From contig JBAOIA010000011.1 of assembly GCA_037045145.1 (NCBI GenBank), positions 1,674,001 to 1,738,000 on the forward strand: a DNA stretch of 64,000 nucleotides, written 5' to 3'. Under the pieces are notes generated by a model. It did not search any database. It was given only the letters and a program-made list of their open reading frames with translations, and was not told where the DNA came from. This stretch comes from Bacteroidia bacterium. Its GTDB lineage: Bacteria > Bacteroidota > Bacteroidia > AKYH767-A > OLB10. The translations under genes and the position numbers were made by a program. Each line of letters begins with the position of its first letter. The stretch's first letter is position 1. This document shows, in pieces, positions 49,859 to 61,000 of this stretch.

Positions 49859-52800
49859 TAAGTTAAAGGAAGACTGATTGTAACTTTTGTTCCTTCACCT
49901 GTTTTACTTTCTACGATAATTTTTCCTTCAAGAATCTGAACAAGTTCGGAAATTATAATATAGCCAAGTCCAAATCCTTCTTTGTTGTCTATCTGTTCAT
50001 CTTCTTCCATTAATGGTTGCTTATTTATCAGTCTGTTTATTCGTGCCAGCTGTTTGTTAGACATACCATTGCCATTATCTTCGACAATAATCTGGTAGTG
50101 ACTATTTTGTTTGGAATAAATTCTAATAAAACCGTTTTCAGTAAATTTTGTAGCATTGGATATTAAATTACGTAAAATTATTGAAAGTAAATTTGCATCG
50201 GATTGAATAATGTCATCATGAGAAATTTGACTGACAAGCCTGGTGTCTTTGTTATAAGTAATATGCATAAATTGCTCTTTAACATCTTCTGCTAAAGCAC
50301 CTATAGCAACACTTGTAATTTGTCTTGTTATACGTTTATTCTGTTGTTTAATCCAGTTTAGAATATTTTCAGCATTTGCCTGAAGTTTTTCTGTTGTATC
50401 TTCTATTTCGCCTAATAATACTTTATGTATGCCTGTATCCATTTCAACATCTTTGCCTACTGCTTTTTTTGCAACAAAAGTGATAAATCTTAATGGTGTT
50501 ATTAAATCATGTGATATAATTGAAATTAGTTTGTCTTTGATTTTAATAGATTCAGATAATTCATTATTTGCTAATTGCAGCTCTGATGTCCGTAATGCAA
50601 CTTTTTCTTCAAGCAAAATATTTTTTCTCCTGATGTTTATAGAGTAAATCCTCACAATTATAATGATGATTAATAGAGCCATTCCAATCATGGCTAACCA
50701 AAACAATATTGTTTCGTAATATTTTTTTTCTATATGAAATTCAAGAGTAGATTCTTTATAGTCTTTAGAAAGTCCAGTTTTTTTTCGAATATTAAGCTTG
50801 TAGTCACCTGATTTGAGGTTGGAAAATTCAAGTGCAGATTGATTTGGGTTTATTTGTATCCATTGTTTATTGTATCCTTCCAGTTTATACTCACAATACA
50901 AATTTTCGATTTGCCCCCAATAGGGATTTGAAAACTCTATTCTTATATTCTGAACCGAATTGGGTACGGTAATTGAATTTAATGAAAAGTAAATAGAATC
51001 ATCTGCAATGAATTGATCAATACTTATAAGATAATCTGAGCGTGGGTCTTCAATTTTCTCTGGATAAAACCAAACTAATCCTTCTACATTAGGAAGAGAA
51101 ACGTATCCATTGTTGAGTCGGATATAAGGAGGGTCGCAACCTCCGTTAAATTCCGGATTGACAATACCATCTTCTTCAGCGTAATGAAAATATGGCACTT
51201 GATAAGTTGTATCGTTAAAGTAGTGGACAAGCTCATCAAATTTTGTTTTTATAACTCCATTGTTGGTGGCCATCCATAGAAATCCCAATGAATCAGGTAT
51301 AAAATTATGTACTTGCCTTAGGGCATCAAATCTTCCAATGGGCATTTTTACAGTCTTGCCGTTTTTATACATGTAAAAGCCACGACCATATGTGCCAATA
51401 AGGAGATAATCTTTAATAACTTTAAAATGATAGGTGTATTTCAAGGTAAGTTCCTGCAAGGTATCTAATTTGTCATTTTTAGTATCATATTTGTAAATAC
51501 CAGTATAGTTACATATCCAAAGTTTATCTTCAAATCGTAATAACTGAAAAATATTAGAGTTTGATTCATTATTATCTAATATTTTAAGATACTTTAAAGT
51601 GTCATTTACAACGCAACCAAAACTTTTAATGAGTCCAACCCACATAGAATCACCTTCTTCAAAATAGGATAATGCCAATTCATCACCGGAGTAGCTGATG
51701 TATTTTCTTGAATTGGTTTTTGTAAAATGATGCACTAATGTGTTTTTTTCGGCATACCAATAATCACCATGTTTGTCAACAAAAATGTTTTCAGAATAAT
51801 TTCTGTTTAAATTAAGCTTACTTTTTTTACCTCCGTTAATTGTGAATTCTCTGTTCCAATCAGTATAAATAGTGCTGTCATTTAATGCAATTTGACAAAA
51901 ATAGGTATTGTTTGTACCGGGTTCGGGATTGGCGAACTCAAGTGATTTAAAGTAACGTTTTTTGTAAACAAATAAACCACGGGTATCTGTACCTGTCATG
52001 ATCAGATTCTGACCGGCAATATAAATAATTGAATTAATGAGGCAGTTATTGGGAAGTTGGTCTGTTAATAATTCAGTGTTAATAATATTAATATTGATTG
52101 AATCAGGAACGAAAGAATATAGATTGAAATCAATTTGAACACAGGGGTCGCTATTGTTAAAGTTCCAGTATGTGTTGATGATTTTATGCGAATAATTTTT
52201 GTGAGAATTTAAGTCACCTTTTAATTTACACCTAACCAATGACCATGATGCTATATCAACTCTGTATATTTCGGAATTGTTTGCGAAGACATAAATATTT
52301 CCGTTTGCAGAAATGAACTTACGGTTTTGCAGGTGCTCTAAATTTAGTTCCCTTAGTTTTTCTTTACCTTTAATTTGTGCGATTCCTTTTTTTGTTCTGA
52401 CCATGTATGTGTTGTTGGATAATGGAAACATAATCAACGGGGTTAAAATCCAGCTTTTGTCAACGGTTTTGTTTACATGGGGTGTGGATAATTCCAAATA
52501 AGTTTTAATGTCAGGAAGCGTACCTTTTATATTTATATAATTCAAAGAGTTTATTTTTCCTTTCCTTAAAGTGTCAATTGATAAATCTTTAACCTGAAAA
52601 ATATTTCCGCTTGGCTCCAGCATAAATTTATCACCATTAACAGATTGATTTAAAAATAAATTAAGATAAGGAGCATCAGATGTAAAATATTTTTTGAAGT
52701 TTATACCGTCAAAACGTGCTAAGCCGCTTCCATATACTATCCAAACATATCCGTTTTTCTCATAAAACAATCCAAGTACATTGTTGTCAGGAAGCCCTTT

Positions 52801-52896
52801 TTTAATGGTGTAATTTTGGATACTGTAGCCGTTCTGTGCCGATAGTTTGAAGGAAGAAAATAATAAGATAATAAAAAGTACTCGCAATTTTTGCAT
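49852..52896 (-). CDS. Propeller-type sensor histidine kinase
   Basis: This 1,014-residue membrane kinase has a signal peptide (1-20, ending KLSAQ). Diverged propeller blades follow (GLPDNNVLGLFYEKNGYVWI, and later PDSLGFLWMATNNGVI). A Y_Y_Y domain lies near 620-705 (YCEYKLEGYNKQWIQINPNQ), and one membrane helix near 725-745 (ILFWLAMIGMALLIIIIIV). A coiled coil leads to the dimerisation/phosphoacceptor region with ISIISHDLITPL (His at about 795). The HATPase domain shows NLISNATKFT, VEDNGNGM, GFGLGYIIISEL and GEGTKVTISLP. No receiver or DNA-binding domain is fused. The response regulator gene lies five bases upstream, so they form a two-component pair. The ligand is unknown. Confidence 0.93.
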   Translation of the reverse strand: MQKLRVLFIILLFSSFKLSAQNGYSIQNYTIKKGLPDNNVLGLFYEKNGYVWIVYGSGLARFDGINFKKYFTSDAPYLNLFLNQSVNGDKFMLEPSGNIFQVKDLSIDTLRKGKINSLNYINIKGTLPDIKTYLELSTPHVNKTVDKSWILTPLIMFPLSNNTYMVRTKKGIAQIKGKEKLRELNLEHLQNRKFISANGNIYVFANNSEIYRVDIASWSLVRCKLKGDLNSHKNYSHKIINTYWNFNNSDPCVQIDFNLYSFVPDSININIINTELLTDQLPNNCLINSIIYIAGQNLIMTGTDTRGLFVYKKRYFKSLEFANPEPGTNNTYFCQIALNDSTIYTDWNREFTINGGKKSKLNLNRNYSENIFVDKHGDYWYAEKNTLVHHFTKTNSRKYISYSGDELALSYFEEGDSMWVGLIKSFGCVVNDTLKYLKILDNNESNSNIFQLLRFEDKLWICNYTGIYKYDTKNDKLDTLQELTLKYTYHFKVIKDYLLIGTYGRGFYMYKNGKTVKMPIGRFDALRQVHNFIPDSLGFLWMATNNGVIKTKFDELVHYFNDTTYQVPYFHYAEEDGIVNPEFNGGCDPPYIRLNNGYVSLPNVEGLVWFYPEKIEDPRSDYLISIDQFIADDSIYFSLNSITVPNSVQNIRIEFSNPYWGQIENLYCEYKLEGYNKQWIQINPNQSALEFSNLKSGDYKLNIRKKTGLSKDYKESTLEFHIEKKYYETILFWLAMIGMALLIIIIIVRIYSINIRRKNILLEEKVALRTSELQLANNELSESIKIKDKLISIISHDLITPLRFITFVAKKAVGKDVEMDTGIHKVLLGEIEDTTEKLQANAENILNWIKQQNKRITRQITSVAIGALAEDVKEQFMHITYNKDTRLVSQISHDDIIQSDANLLSIILRNLISNATKFTENGFIRIYSKQNSHYQIIVEDNGNGMSNKQLARINRLINKQPLMEEDEQIDNKEGFGLGYIIISELVQILEGKIIVESKTGEGTKVTISLPLTYQ

Positions 52897-52901
52897 ACAA
52901 C

Positions 52902-53549
52902 TCAGACTATTGGAATGTTATAGGCTCGTGCAGCGTTTTGTAAATCCATAAGATTTTTAACACCGATTTTATCGAAGATTCTTGCTTTAAAAGTTGCAAC
53001 AGTGTTGGATTTTAAATCAAAATGTGAGGCAATTTCTTTAACACTTCTACCTTTAAGTAACAGCAAAAGCACTTCTGTTTCTCTTTCAGATAAATTCGAA
53101 AATGGATTTTCGCTTTTGCCTTTCGGAATGTTATGTTGCATATCAAAGTATTTTTGACTGACATATTTTCTGCCTGTAAAGAAAAGTTCCATGGCTTTAA
53201 CCACTTCTTCTTCGCTACTTTGTTTATTCAGATATCCGGATGCGCCAAGGTTATTTAAACGCTTTGCAAAAATTTCTTCAGGACTCATGGAGTAAATGAG
53301 GATAGGTAACTGAGGGAACTGTTGTTTTATTTCCTGAAATATTTCCAATACATTTCCATCAGTCAATTGCATATCTAAAATCAAATGAGTGAAACGATGT
53401 TTCATTAAAGCAGACAGGATACCTTTTGAACTATCTGTTTCTTCTATGTTAAACTTTCCGAAATGGGTTTCCAGTAAAAATTTTAACCCGCGTCTGATAA
53501 TAACATGATCGTCAGCTATGAGGATTGATAAGTCGGCAAATGCATTCAT
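52902..53549 (-). CDS. LuxR/NarL-type response regulator
   Basis: This 215-residue protein has a receiver domain (about 6-125). The acidic pair Asp13-Asp14, phosphoacceptor Asp59 (LILDMQLTDGN) and the conserved Lys in GYLNKQS are all present. The C-terminal LuxR helix-turn-helix (about 147-210) reads LSERETEVLLLLLKGRSVKE and SNTVATFKARIFDKIGV. It is the first gene of a two-gene unit with the sensor kinase and should be phosphorylated by it. Divergent transcription from the 404-base region upstream of the large split adhesin gene makes that gene a candidate target. In this family the LuxR domain usually activates transcription. Confidence 0.94.
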   Translation of the reverse strand: MNAFADLSILIADDHVIIRRGLKFLLETHFGKFNIEETDSSKGILSALMKHRFTHLILDMQLTDGNVLEIFQEIKQQFPQLPILIYSMSPEEIFAKRLNNLGASGYLNKQSSEEEVVKAMELFFTGRKYVSQKYFDMQHNIPKGKSENPFSNLSERETEVLLLLLKGRSVKEIASHFDLKSNTVATFKARIFDKIGVKNLMDLQNAARAYNIPIV

Positions 53550-53953
53550 TTTACAAGTAGGATTTTAGCACGTTAAAAATACATAAATAATTTTATTGTG
53601 TAGAGTGATTGCCACAAGTTCTGAATTTTAAATAAAAAAATCAAAATAATGCTATTAATTATGAGTAGTTTAAAAGAAAATCTCAACTTGTAGTTTTATC
53701 CCTACATGTAAAGTGTTTTTTTTTAAATTATTTTGTTTTACGAAAATAGTGCAGTCTATGACTGCCTAATTGTATAATGATTAAAACCGAAATAATAAAT
53801 AATTTACAAATGAAATTTGTACATGCTAAAGTGAAGCATGGTGTTTTATGTATTGAATATAACTTCTTATTTACTGTAGATTTTATATTTGATTGTTACA
53901 GATTGAATTCAATTTTTAAGAAAATAAATTTATATAACTAAAAATCCAAACTA
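53550..53953. promoter_or_regulatory. Divergent intergenic region with two inverted repeats
   Basis: This very AT-rich 404-base region holds no credible gene. Two perfect inverted repeats stand out: GCAGTC-TAT-GACTGC (53751-53765) and TACAAAT-GAA-ATTTGTA (53805-53821). They are 39 bases apart and suit dimeric regulator binding. TATATTTG (53884-53891) matches the -7 consensus 63 bases before the downstream ATG, though no well-spaced TTG is evident. The neighbouring response regulator is an obvious candidate binder, but nothing in the sequence proves it. Confidence 0.4.
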
Positions 53954-56263
53954 ATGATTACTTCAAATTACCAAAACAAACATCCCTTAGGAAATTTTAT
54001 AAGGGTAGCAATGAGTTTTCTTATTGCATTACTGTTTGCATTTAATGTACAAGCGCAAACGACCGTTACTATCGGTGCCGGTTCTCAAAGTGGTACTCAA
54101 TCTAATAGTGCTTCTGGCGATTGCGGACCAATGTATCGCTCTACAAACTCAAGTAATTTTGTCTATTCAAGGCATCATTATTTATTTACCCAATCTGAGA
54201 TTGCCGTAGCAGGTATTCCAAGCGGAAATCAAATTACCAAACTTGCCTGGTTTAACCAAAATGGAGCAGGCACCAATTCGCCATGTGTGTTTCAAGTATG
54301 GATGAAAAACTCATCTCTGACAGATGTTGGTGCAGGCGGACAATTATGGTCCAATCTTACATCCGGTTCAACACTAGTTTATAATAACAGTGCCCATACT
54401 GTACCGGCTACTGTTGGTTGGCATGATGTTGTTTTAAGTACTCCTTTTACATATACAGGTGGTGCTATAGAGATTTCAGTAAATTTTGATATTTCAAGTG
54501 GCTCAAGCCCATATACCACAGCAGGATTTTCATGGAATAAAGATCCAATTAGTGGTAGAACCTTGTCTTATGTAGGAAGTTCAGCTCCCGGCACTACATT
54601 ACCCAACTTGCGCACCGTACGAGCACAAATTCAGATGACTTATCAATCAGGAGTGCCTTGTACAGTGCCTCCAACACCGGGTGTGGCTGCAGCAGCACCC
54701 TCGTCAGGTCTGTGTTTAGGAAACAATGTGGTTCTTTCATTAACTGGAAATAGTCTAGGCACAGGACAAACTTATCAATGGCAGGAGTCAACAACTATTG
54801 GTGGTCCCTATACAAATATTGGAGCCTCGTCTAATTCTTCTGTTCTCAATATTTTAGCTTCTAGTACCAAATACTATCAGTGTGAAGTGACATGCAGTGG
54901 TAACAGCCAGATTAGTACTCCGGTTTTGGTAACAGTTAATCCTAGTTTTCCCGGTGGTAATTATACTATCAATTCAGCCCTACCTACTGGAGGTTCAAAT
55001 TTTCAGACTTTCAACGATTTTAAAAATGCACTCAATTGCGGAATAGCCGGTGCTATAGTAGTGAATGTTGTTGCCGGCAGTGGCCCCTATAATGAACAAG
55101 TTGAGTTTGGTGAAATTACAGGTGTTTCATCTGTAAATACAATAACTATAAATGGTAATGGCAATGTTTTAACTTATGGTGCAACTGTAAGCACAGCACC
55201 CGGTACACTAGTGCTCAATGGTACGGATTATATGACAGTAAATAATCTGACTGTAGAAGGCACCGGAGCAACCTATGCCTTGGTATGTCACCTTTGGAAT
55301 GATGCAGACAATAATACCTTTAGTAATTGTACTTTTAATGCACCTGCTAACGGAACAAGTACTACAATGGTTCCATTCTCCATCAGTGGTTCTGCTACTT
55401 CTGGTACAACTTCTGGTAATAGTGGTATCAACAATATTATTACTGGATGTACTATGTTTAGTGGCTATTATAATACTACAATTGTAGGAAACAGCAGCAC
55501 ACCGGCCACAGGCAATCAGGTTATAAATTGTAATATTCTGGATCAATATTTCTATGGAATCTATTGTCTTTATCAGGATGGTGTTGTAATTAGAGGTAAT
55601 ACACTTTCACGACCCACAAGAACTTCGTTAAGCACCTATTATGGAATTTATATATCAACAGGTAACTCTAATGTTTTGGTAGAAAAGAATAAAATCAGAA
55701 ATACATTTGCAACAAACCCGGCAAGTACCAGTATTCAATATTCAATTTATTGTACGGTTGATGCTTCCATTGGAAATGAAAACAAGTTTTATAATAACTT
55801 GATTTCTGATATTAATTCTAATGGGACAGTTTACGGATTTTATATGAGTGGCAGTGACTACTGGCAAGCATACCATAATACAATTTCACTGGACGATGCA
55901 TCTTCAACAGCTACCGGTACAACTTACGGATTCTACTGTACGGGGTCATTAGCTTATGATGTTAGAAATAATATTGTGAGCATTAGCCGAGGTGGAACCG
56001 GAACAAAGTATGATGTTTACTATTCCAATCCTTCAGCAGCTACAAGCGATTATAATGACTTGTATATGAATGCTTCAGCAGGTACTAATAATATTGGGTA
56101 TAATGGTACGGCATATACAACATTGGCAGCATGGCAGTCGGGCAGTGGCAAAGACGCTAATAGTGTAAGTGTAGATCCACTCTATGTTGCCCCCGGCACT
56201 TACGATTATACGCCAAGCAATGGATTGGTAAACGATGCCTGGAACTCCTGTGGGTGTTACTGA
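53954..56263 (+). CDS. Large secreted beta-helix protein, N-terminal part (frame-shifted)
   Basis: These 769 residues start with a signal peptide (ending AFNVQAQ). A domain of about 200 residues follows (RSTNSSNFVYSRHHYLFTQS onward), then an Ig-like unit (YQWQESTTIGGPYTNIGA). A right-handed beta-helix-like region runs at about 335-750 (YTINSALPTGGSNFQTFNDF, VNNLTVEG, VIRGNTLSRP, VLVEKNKIRN, VRNNIVSISRGG). The frame ends SNGLVNDAWNSCGCY at a TGA. A +1 shift near 56237-56240 continues into the long downstream frame with the expected GVTDDINGAPRSL and GAYEF. The intact gene would therefore be 53954-62873, about 2,970 residues. Without the shift this product lacks a T9SS sorting domain and would probably not reach the surface. 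Confidence 0.85.
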   Translation: MITSNYQNKHPLGNFIRVAMSFLIALLFAFNVQAQTTVTIGAGSQSGTQSNSASGDCGPMYRSTNSSNFVYSRHHYLFTQSEIAVAGIPSGNQITKLAWFNQNGAGTNSPCVFQVWMKNSSLTDVGAGGQLWSNLTSGSTLVYNNSAHTVPATVGWHDVVLSTPFTYTGGAIEISVNFDISSGSSPYTTAGFSWNKDPISGRTLSYVGSSAPGTTLPNLRTVRAQIQMTYQSGVPCTVPPTPGVAAAAPSSGLCLGNNVVLSLTGNSLGTGQTYQWQESTTIGGPYTNIGASSNSSVLNILASSTKYYQCEVTCSGNSQISTPVLVTVNPSFPGGNYTINSALPTGGSNFQTFNDFKNALNCGIAGAIVVNVVAGSGPYNEQVEFGEITGVSSVNTITINGNGNVLTYGATVSTAPGTLVLNGTDYMTVNNLTVEGTGATYALVCHLWNDADNNTFSNCTFNAPANGTSTTMVPFSISGSATSGTTSGNSGINNIITGCTMFSGYYNTTIVGNSSTPATGNQVINCNILDQYFYGIYCLYQDGVVIRGNTLSRPTRTSLSTYYGIYISTGNSNVLVEKNKIRNTFATNPASTSIQYSIYCTVDASIGNENKFYNNLISDINSNGTVYGFYMSGSDYWQAYHNTISLDDASSTATGTTYGFYCTGSLAYDVRNNIVSISRGGTGTKYDVYYSNPSAATSDYNDLYMNASAGTNNIGYNGTAYTTLAAWQSGSGKDANSVSVDPLYVAPGTYDYTPSNGLVNDAWNSCGCY

Positions 56264-58023
56264 TGATATCAATGGTGCGCCACGTTCTCTCACTTCACCT
56301 GATCTGGGTGCTTATGAATTTTCATTGGGTGGATTGGATGCAGGAATAACCTGGTTTACTCCAACAAGTCCATCAAGTCCCGGATTAAAAACCATAACTG
56401 TAAATATTGATAATACGCAGGCTCAAACCATCAATAGCATTCAACTTTCTTATAGTGATGGCGGTGCTCCGGTAGTGCAAACATTTACCGGATTAGGACT
56501 TACCTCAGGCAATAACACCAACCTGTCGTTTACAACACAATACAATTTAGTCAGCAGTGTAACCATGACGGTAAATATATTGGCCGTAAATGGTGGAGCT
56601 GATGCTACATCCGGAAATAACACTGACACATATTATTTATGTCTGGCACCATCTGGAACTTATACCATTAATAGTGCCTTGCCAACAAGTGGAAGTAACT
56701 ATCAGACGTTTGATGATGCTATACAGGCTTTGAGTTGTGGAATTACAGGTCCTGTTGTATTTAATGTTGTTGCCGGTTCAGGTCCATACAACGAACAGGT
56801 AGTTATTCCGGAAATCAGTGGTGCTTCATCAGTAAACACCATTACGTTTAATGGAAACGGTAATACCTTATCTTTTAACGGTGATGTGGGTAATCCAAAT
56901 ACGTTGGCATTAAATGGTGCAGATTATTTTATCTTCGATAGTTTGAATATTGAAGCCACCAATGGTACTTATGGCATAGCATGTCACCTTTATGGAGGAG
57001 CTGATAGCAACACATTTACTAAATGTACATTCACTACGTCTATTACCGGAACTACTACTGTTCTTGCAGCATTGGTTGTAAATGGCAGTGCGACTGCCAG
57101 TACCACCACCGGATTATCCGGTAGTGGTAACATGTTTAGTGATTGTGAAATGATTGGGGGATATTATGGCACAGTGATTACCGGTTTAACCACATCACCC
57201 TATAATTTAGATAATCAAATTGTAAACAGCACCATTCGCGATTTTTATTTTTATGGTATCTATCATGCCTATTGTAGAAATACCATTGTCAGAAACAATA
57301 TTATAGAACGCCCTAACAGGGCCAGCACCAGCACAACTTATGGTATTTATATGAGCACAAGCTCCTATAATATTTTAGTAGAAAAGAACAGAATCAGAAA
57401 ACTGTTTGATGCTATACCTTCCAGTACTTCAACTGCATATTGCATGTATAATACAGCCAGTGGTGCTGCCGGTTTTGAGAATAAATGGATAAACAATCTG
57501 GTTTACGATATAGAATCAAGTGGTTCTTTATACGGACTGTATTGCCCATCCTATAATTTTGTACATATCTATCATAATACTATTTCATTTGACGATGCTA
57601 CTGCAACAGGTACTACCTCGACTTATGGTATTTATGCTTATGGAACATCTACTGAAGTGAAAAACAATATTATTTCTATCACCCGTGGTGGTACCGGAGC
57701 CAAGTACTGTCTCTATTTTTCTACCAATACAGCTGTAGTGAGCAATAACAATGATTTGTATATAGATGCACCTTCCGGTTCTAATAACATTGGATATGCT
57801 TCAGGTGCACATGCAACATTGGCTAACTGGCAAGCTGCTAATGGAGGTGCTTGGGATCAGAACAGTCAAAGCGTAAATCCAAATTTTGCCAATATTGCAT
57901 TAGAGAATTACAAACCTACCAATGTGGCATTGGATAATATTGGTGCTGCATTAGGAGTTACAGACGATATTACCGGAGCCGCAAGAAGTTTAACTACGCC
58001 CGACCCTGGTGCTTATGAGTTTG
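54954..58023 (+). repeat. Two tandem copies of a beta-helix domain of about 1.37 kb
   Basis: Copy one is about 54954-56325 and copy two about 56652-58023. Both begin with YTINSALPT and contain VVNVVAGSGPYNEQV or its close variant, VSSVNTIT or SSVNTIT, a YGIYxSTxxxNxLVEKN line and ISxxRGGTG. Both end GVTDDI, RSL and GAYEF. The frameshift lies near the end of copy one. Copy two supplies the template that shows what the unbroken reading should be. Confidence 0.85.
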
Positions 58024-61000
58024 CAGCAGCAAATAAAGACATTGGCGTTTCTGCTTTCATAGGACCTAATCCAGATGGATGTTTTACCAGTGCTGAAACC
58101 ATTGTGGTAGAAATCAAAAATTTTGGCGTTCAGAGTTTAGATTTCTCTATAGACCCTGTTACTGTAAATTGTGTTATTACCGGTCCGGTAAATACCACAG
58201 TGAGTGCAACATTGTCTTCAGGAACATTAGCTTCCGGTGCAACCATGAACGTTTCATTATCACCAACGGTAGATGGAACAGCAAATGGTACCTATACGTT
58301 AAATGCATCAACTTCAATGGGTAGTGATGGTGATAATACCAATGACGCTTTACCTGCCATCAGCATAACAGTAGGTCCAATAGCAGGAACCGCTAGTATT
58401 TCGGTTTCAAGTCTATGTGTTAGTGGTGATCCTGTTTTATCACTTTCCGGACATTATGGTGGCGATATTCAATGGCAACAGTCAACTGTCAGCGCTACCG
58501 GTCCCTGGACAAACGTAGGAACAAATGATTCTACTTACACTCCAGGCACTGTAACTCAAAGTACATGGTATCAGGCATTGACGGTTTGTAATAGTAACAC
58601 AGCGACTTCTAATGTGGTTGCTGTAACCGTAAATAATCCACAGATTAATAGTTTAGTTCCCGGAACACGTTGTGGTTATGGACCTGTTACTTTAGGTATT
58701 AATGCTAATATGGGTACAACAGGAAACTGGTACACCAGTTCGTCCGGAGGTACACCTGTTGCAACAGGAACAACATATACTACTCCAAATCTTAATACGA
58801 CTACAACTTACTATGTTGCACCAAGTTCCGGTGGAGCAAATGGATTAACTATACCGGGTGACGGTGACTGGGATCATTTTACGCCCACAGGTAGTTTTCA
58901 GACTACATTAATTACCGGTGCTTATATGATTCTTACTGTTACTCAACCATTCACTTTAGAATCTTTTGACATTTATCCTTCTGCCGCTTTAGGAACAGCA
59001 TTCGGTATAGAGGCAAGAACAACTAGTGCTTCAGGCCCTATGTTTGAAAGTTATTCGGGAAATACCACCGTAGTAAGCTCCGGTACGCCCACAGTGGCAC
59101 AAACGGTTAATGTAAATTGGGTATTACCAATAGGTACCTATTATATAGGTTTTGTTGGAACAAACCCTAATACATGGCGCTCAGGCCTTGCTACACATTC
59201 TTTCCCTTGGGTATTACCGGGTTATGCTTCACTTGATTATTATCTAACACCAAGTTATCAGTATTATTTCTATAACTTGAAATTATCTACCGGTTGCGAA
59301 GGCCTCAGAGTGCCAATCGAAGCAACCGTAACAGCCCCACCGGCACTTAGTGTTACTACTCCAGACCCTGCATTGTGTCCCGGTGGAACAACTACAGTTA
59401 ATGTAAGTAGTATTAATGATCCAAATTATACCTATTCATGGACAAGCAACCCTTCAGGGTTTACTGCTTCAGGTGCCGGCCCACACAGTGTAAGTCCTAT
59501 AGTAACTACACAATATATTGTAACTGCTACTGATAATACAGTAGGGCCTAATGCCGGTTGTGTTGCAGTTGATAGTGTTGAGATAGTTACCGGTGCTACT
59601 TTAACAGCAGGCACAGTCACTTCATCAGATACTGCATTTTGTGTAGATGGTATTCCAACATTATCTGTTACCGGTGCCGATGGTGGCACCATTCAGTGGC
59701 AGCAATCAACAGTAAGTGCATCCGGTCCATGGACCAATGTAGGTACCGATGATGTGGTTTATGCTCCAGGTTCAGTTACGCAAACCACCTGGTATCAGGT
59801 AATGGTACATTGCCAGTCATCACAAGTTTATTCCAACGTAGTTCAGGTTACAGTAAACAATCCTCAAATTTCAAACAGCAATGGTGATACCCGTTGCGGT
59901 CCTGGTACTGTAAATCTTTCAGCTACAGCATTAATTGGAACGGTAAAATGGTTCACTCAGTTGACTGGTGGAACAGCTATTGCAACAGGTAACACATATT
60001 CACCGAATATTTCCAGTACAACTACTTATTATGCCTCAGCATCTACCGGAGGTGGTACTGAAGCGGCTGCCCGACCAACTTATTCAGCAACGCCAAATAC
60101 TTATGGTAATAACTGGGGATTGGTATTTGATGTAGTTAATAACCCTATTGTACTGCAATCTGTGACAATATTTTCTGTTGGTGCAGGGGGTACAATTTCT
60201 GTTGACCTTACAGATAATACAGGTACTGTAATATCTACAGCTGGTCCATTTACTTATCCTGCAGGTAGTGTAGCTTCACCTGTTCCGGTAGTTTTACCCG
60301 TAAACTTTACTGTTCCTGTTGGTACAGCATACCGAATTTTATCAGCCAGTATGTCTGGTGGTGGCGTTATCAGAGAAACAGGTATGACAGGTACATGGCC
60401 TTATACTTCGGCTAGTGGAAATGTTGTTGTAACCAGTGGCTATATCAGTGGGGTATCTTTATCTACGTATTATTGGTTCTACGACTGGCAGGTATCTGCC
60501 GGTTGTGAAGGGACACGTGTGCCTGTTGTGGCAACAGTAAATCCTGCACCGGTTGTGAATATTGAAGTTCAATATCCAACAATTTGTACAGGCCAGAGTG
60601 CAACTTTAACAGCCTCCAGCAGTAATCCTGATTATACTTATACGTGGACACCTGGTGGAAGTGGAGCTAGCATTGTTGTTGCACCCGGTACAACAACTAC
60701 CTATACATTAAATGCAATTGATAATACTGCCGGACCATACAGCCAGTGTACTGCTATAGTCACTCAACTTGTTTCTGTTGTAAATGCCAATGCACCAATA
60801 CCGGTAGCAGGTTCGGGAGGCGATGTTTGTTTAGGAAATGATATATTCTTATCAGCTGAAAACGTTGAGCCAAGTCAGTTAACAGGAAATAGTTTTGAAT
60901 GGACAGGACCAAATTCATTTACAAGTTCTCTTCAGTATCCATCAATCAGCAGTCCAAATGCTTCATATAGTGGAATATATAATGTAATCATCACTAACCA

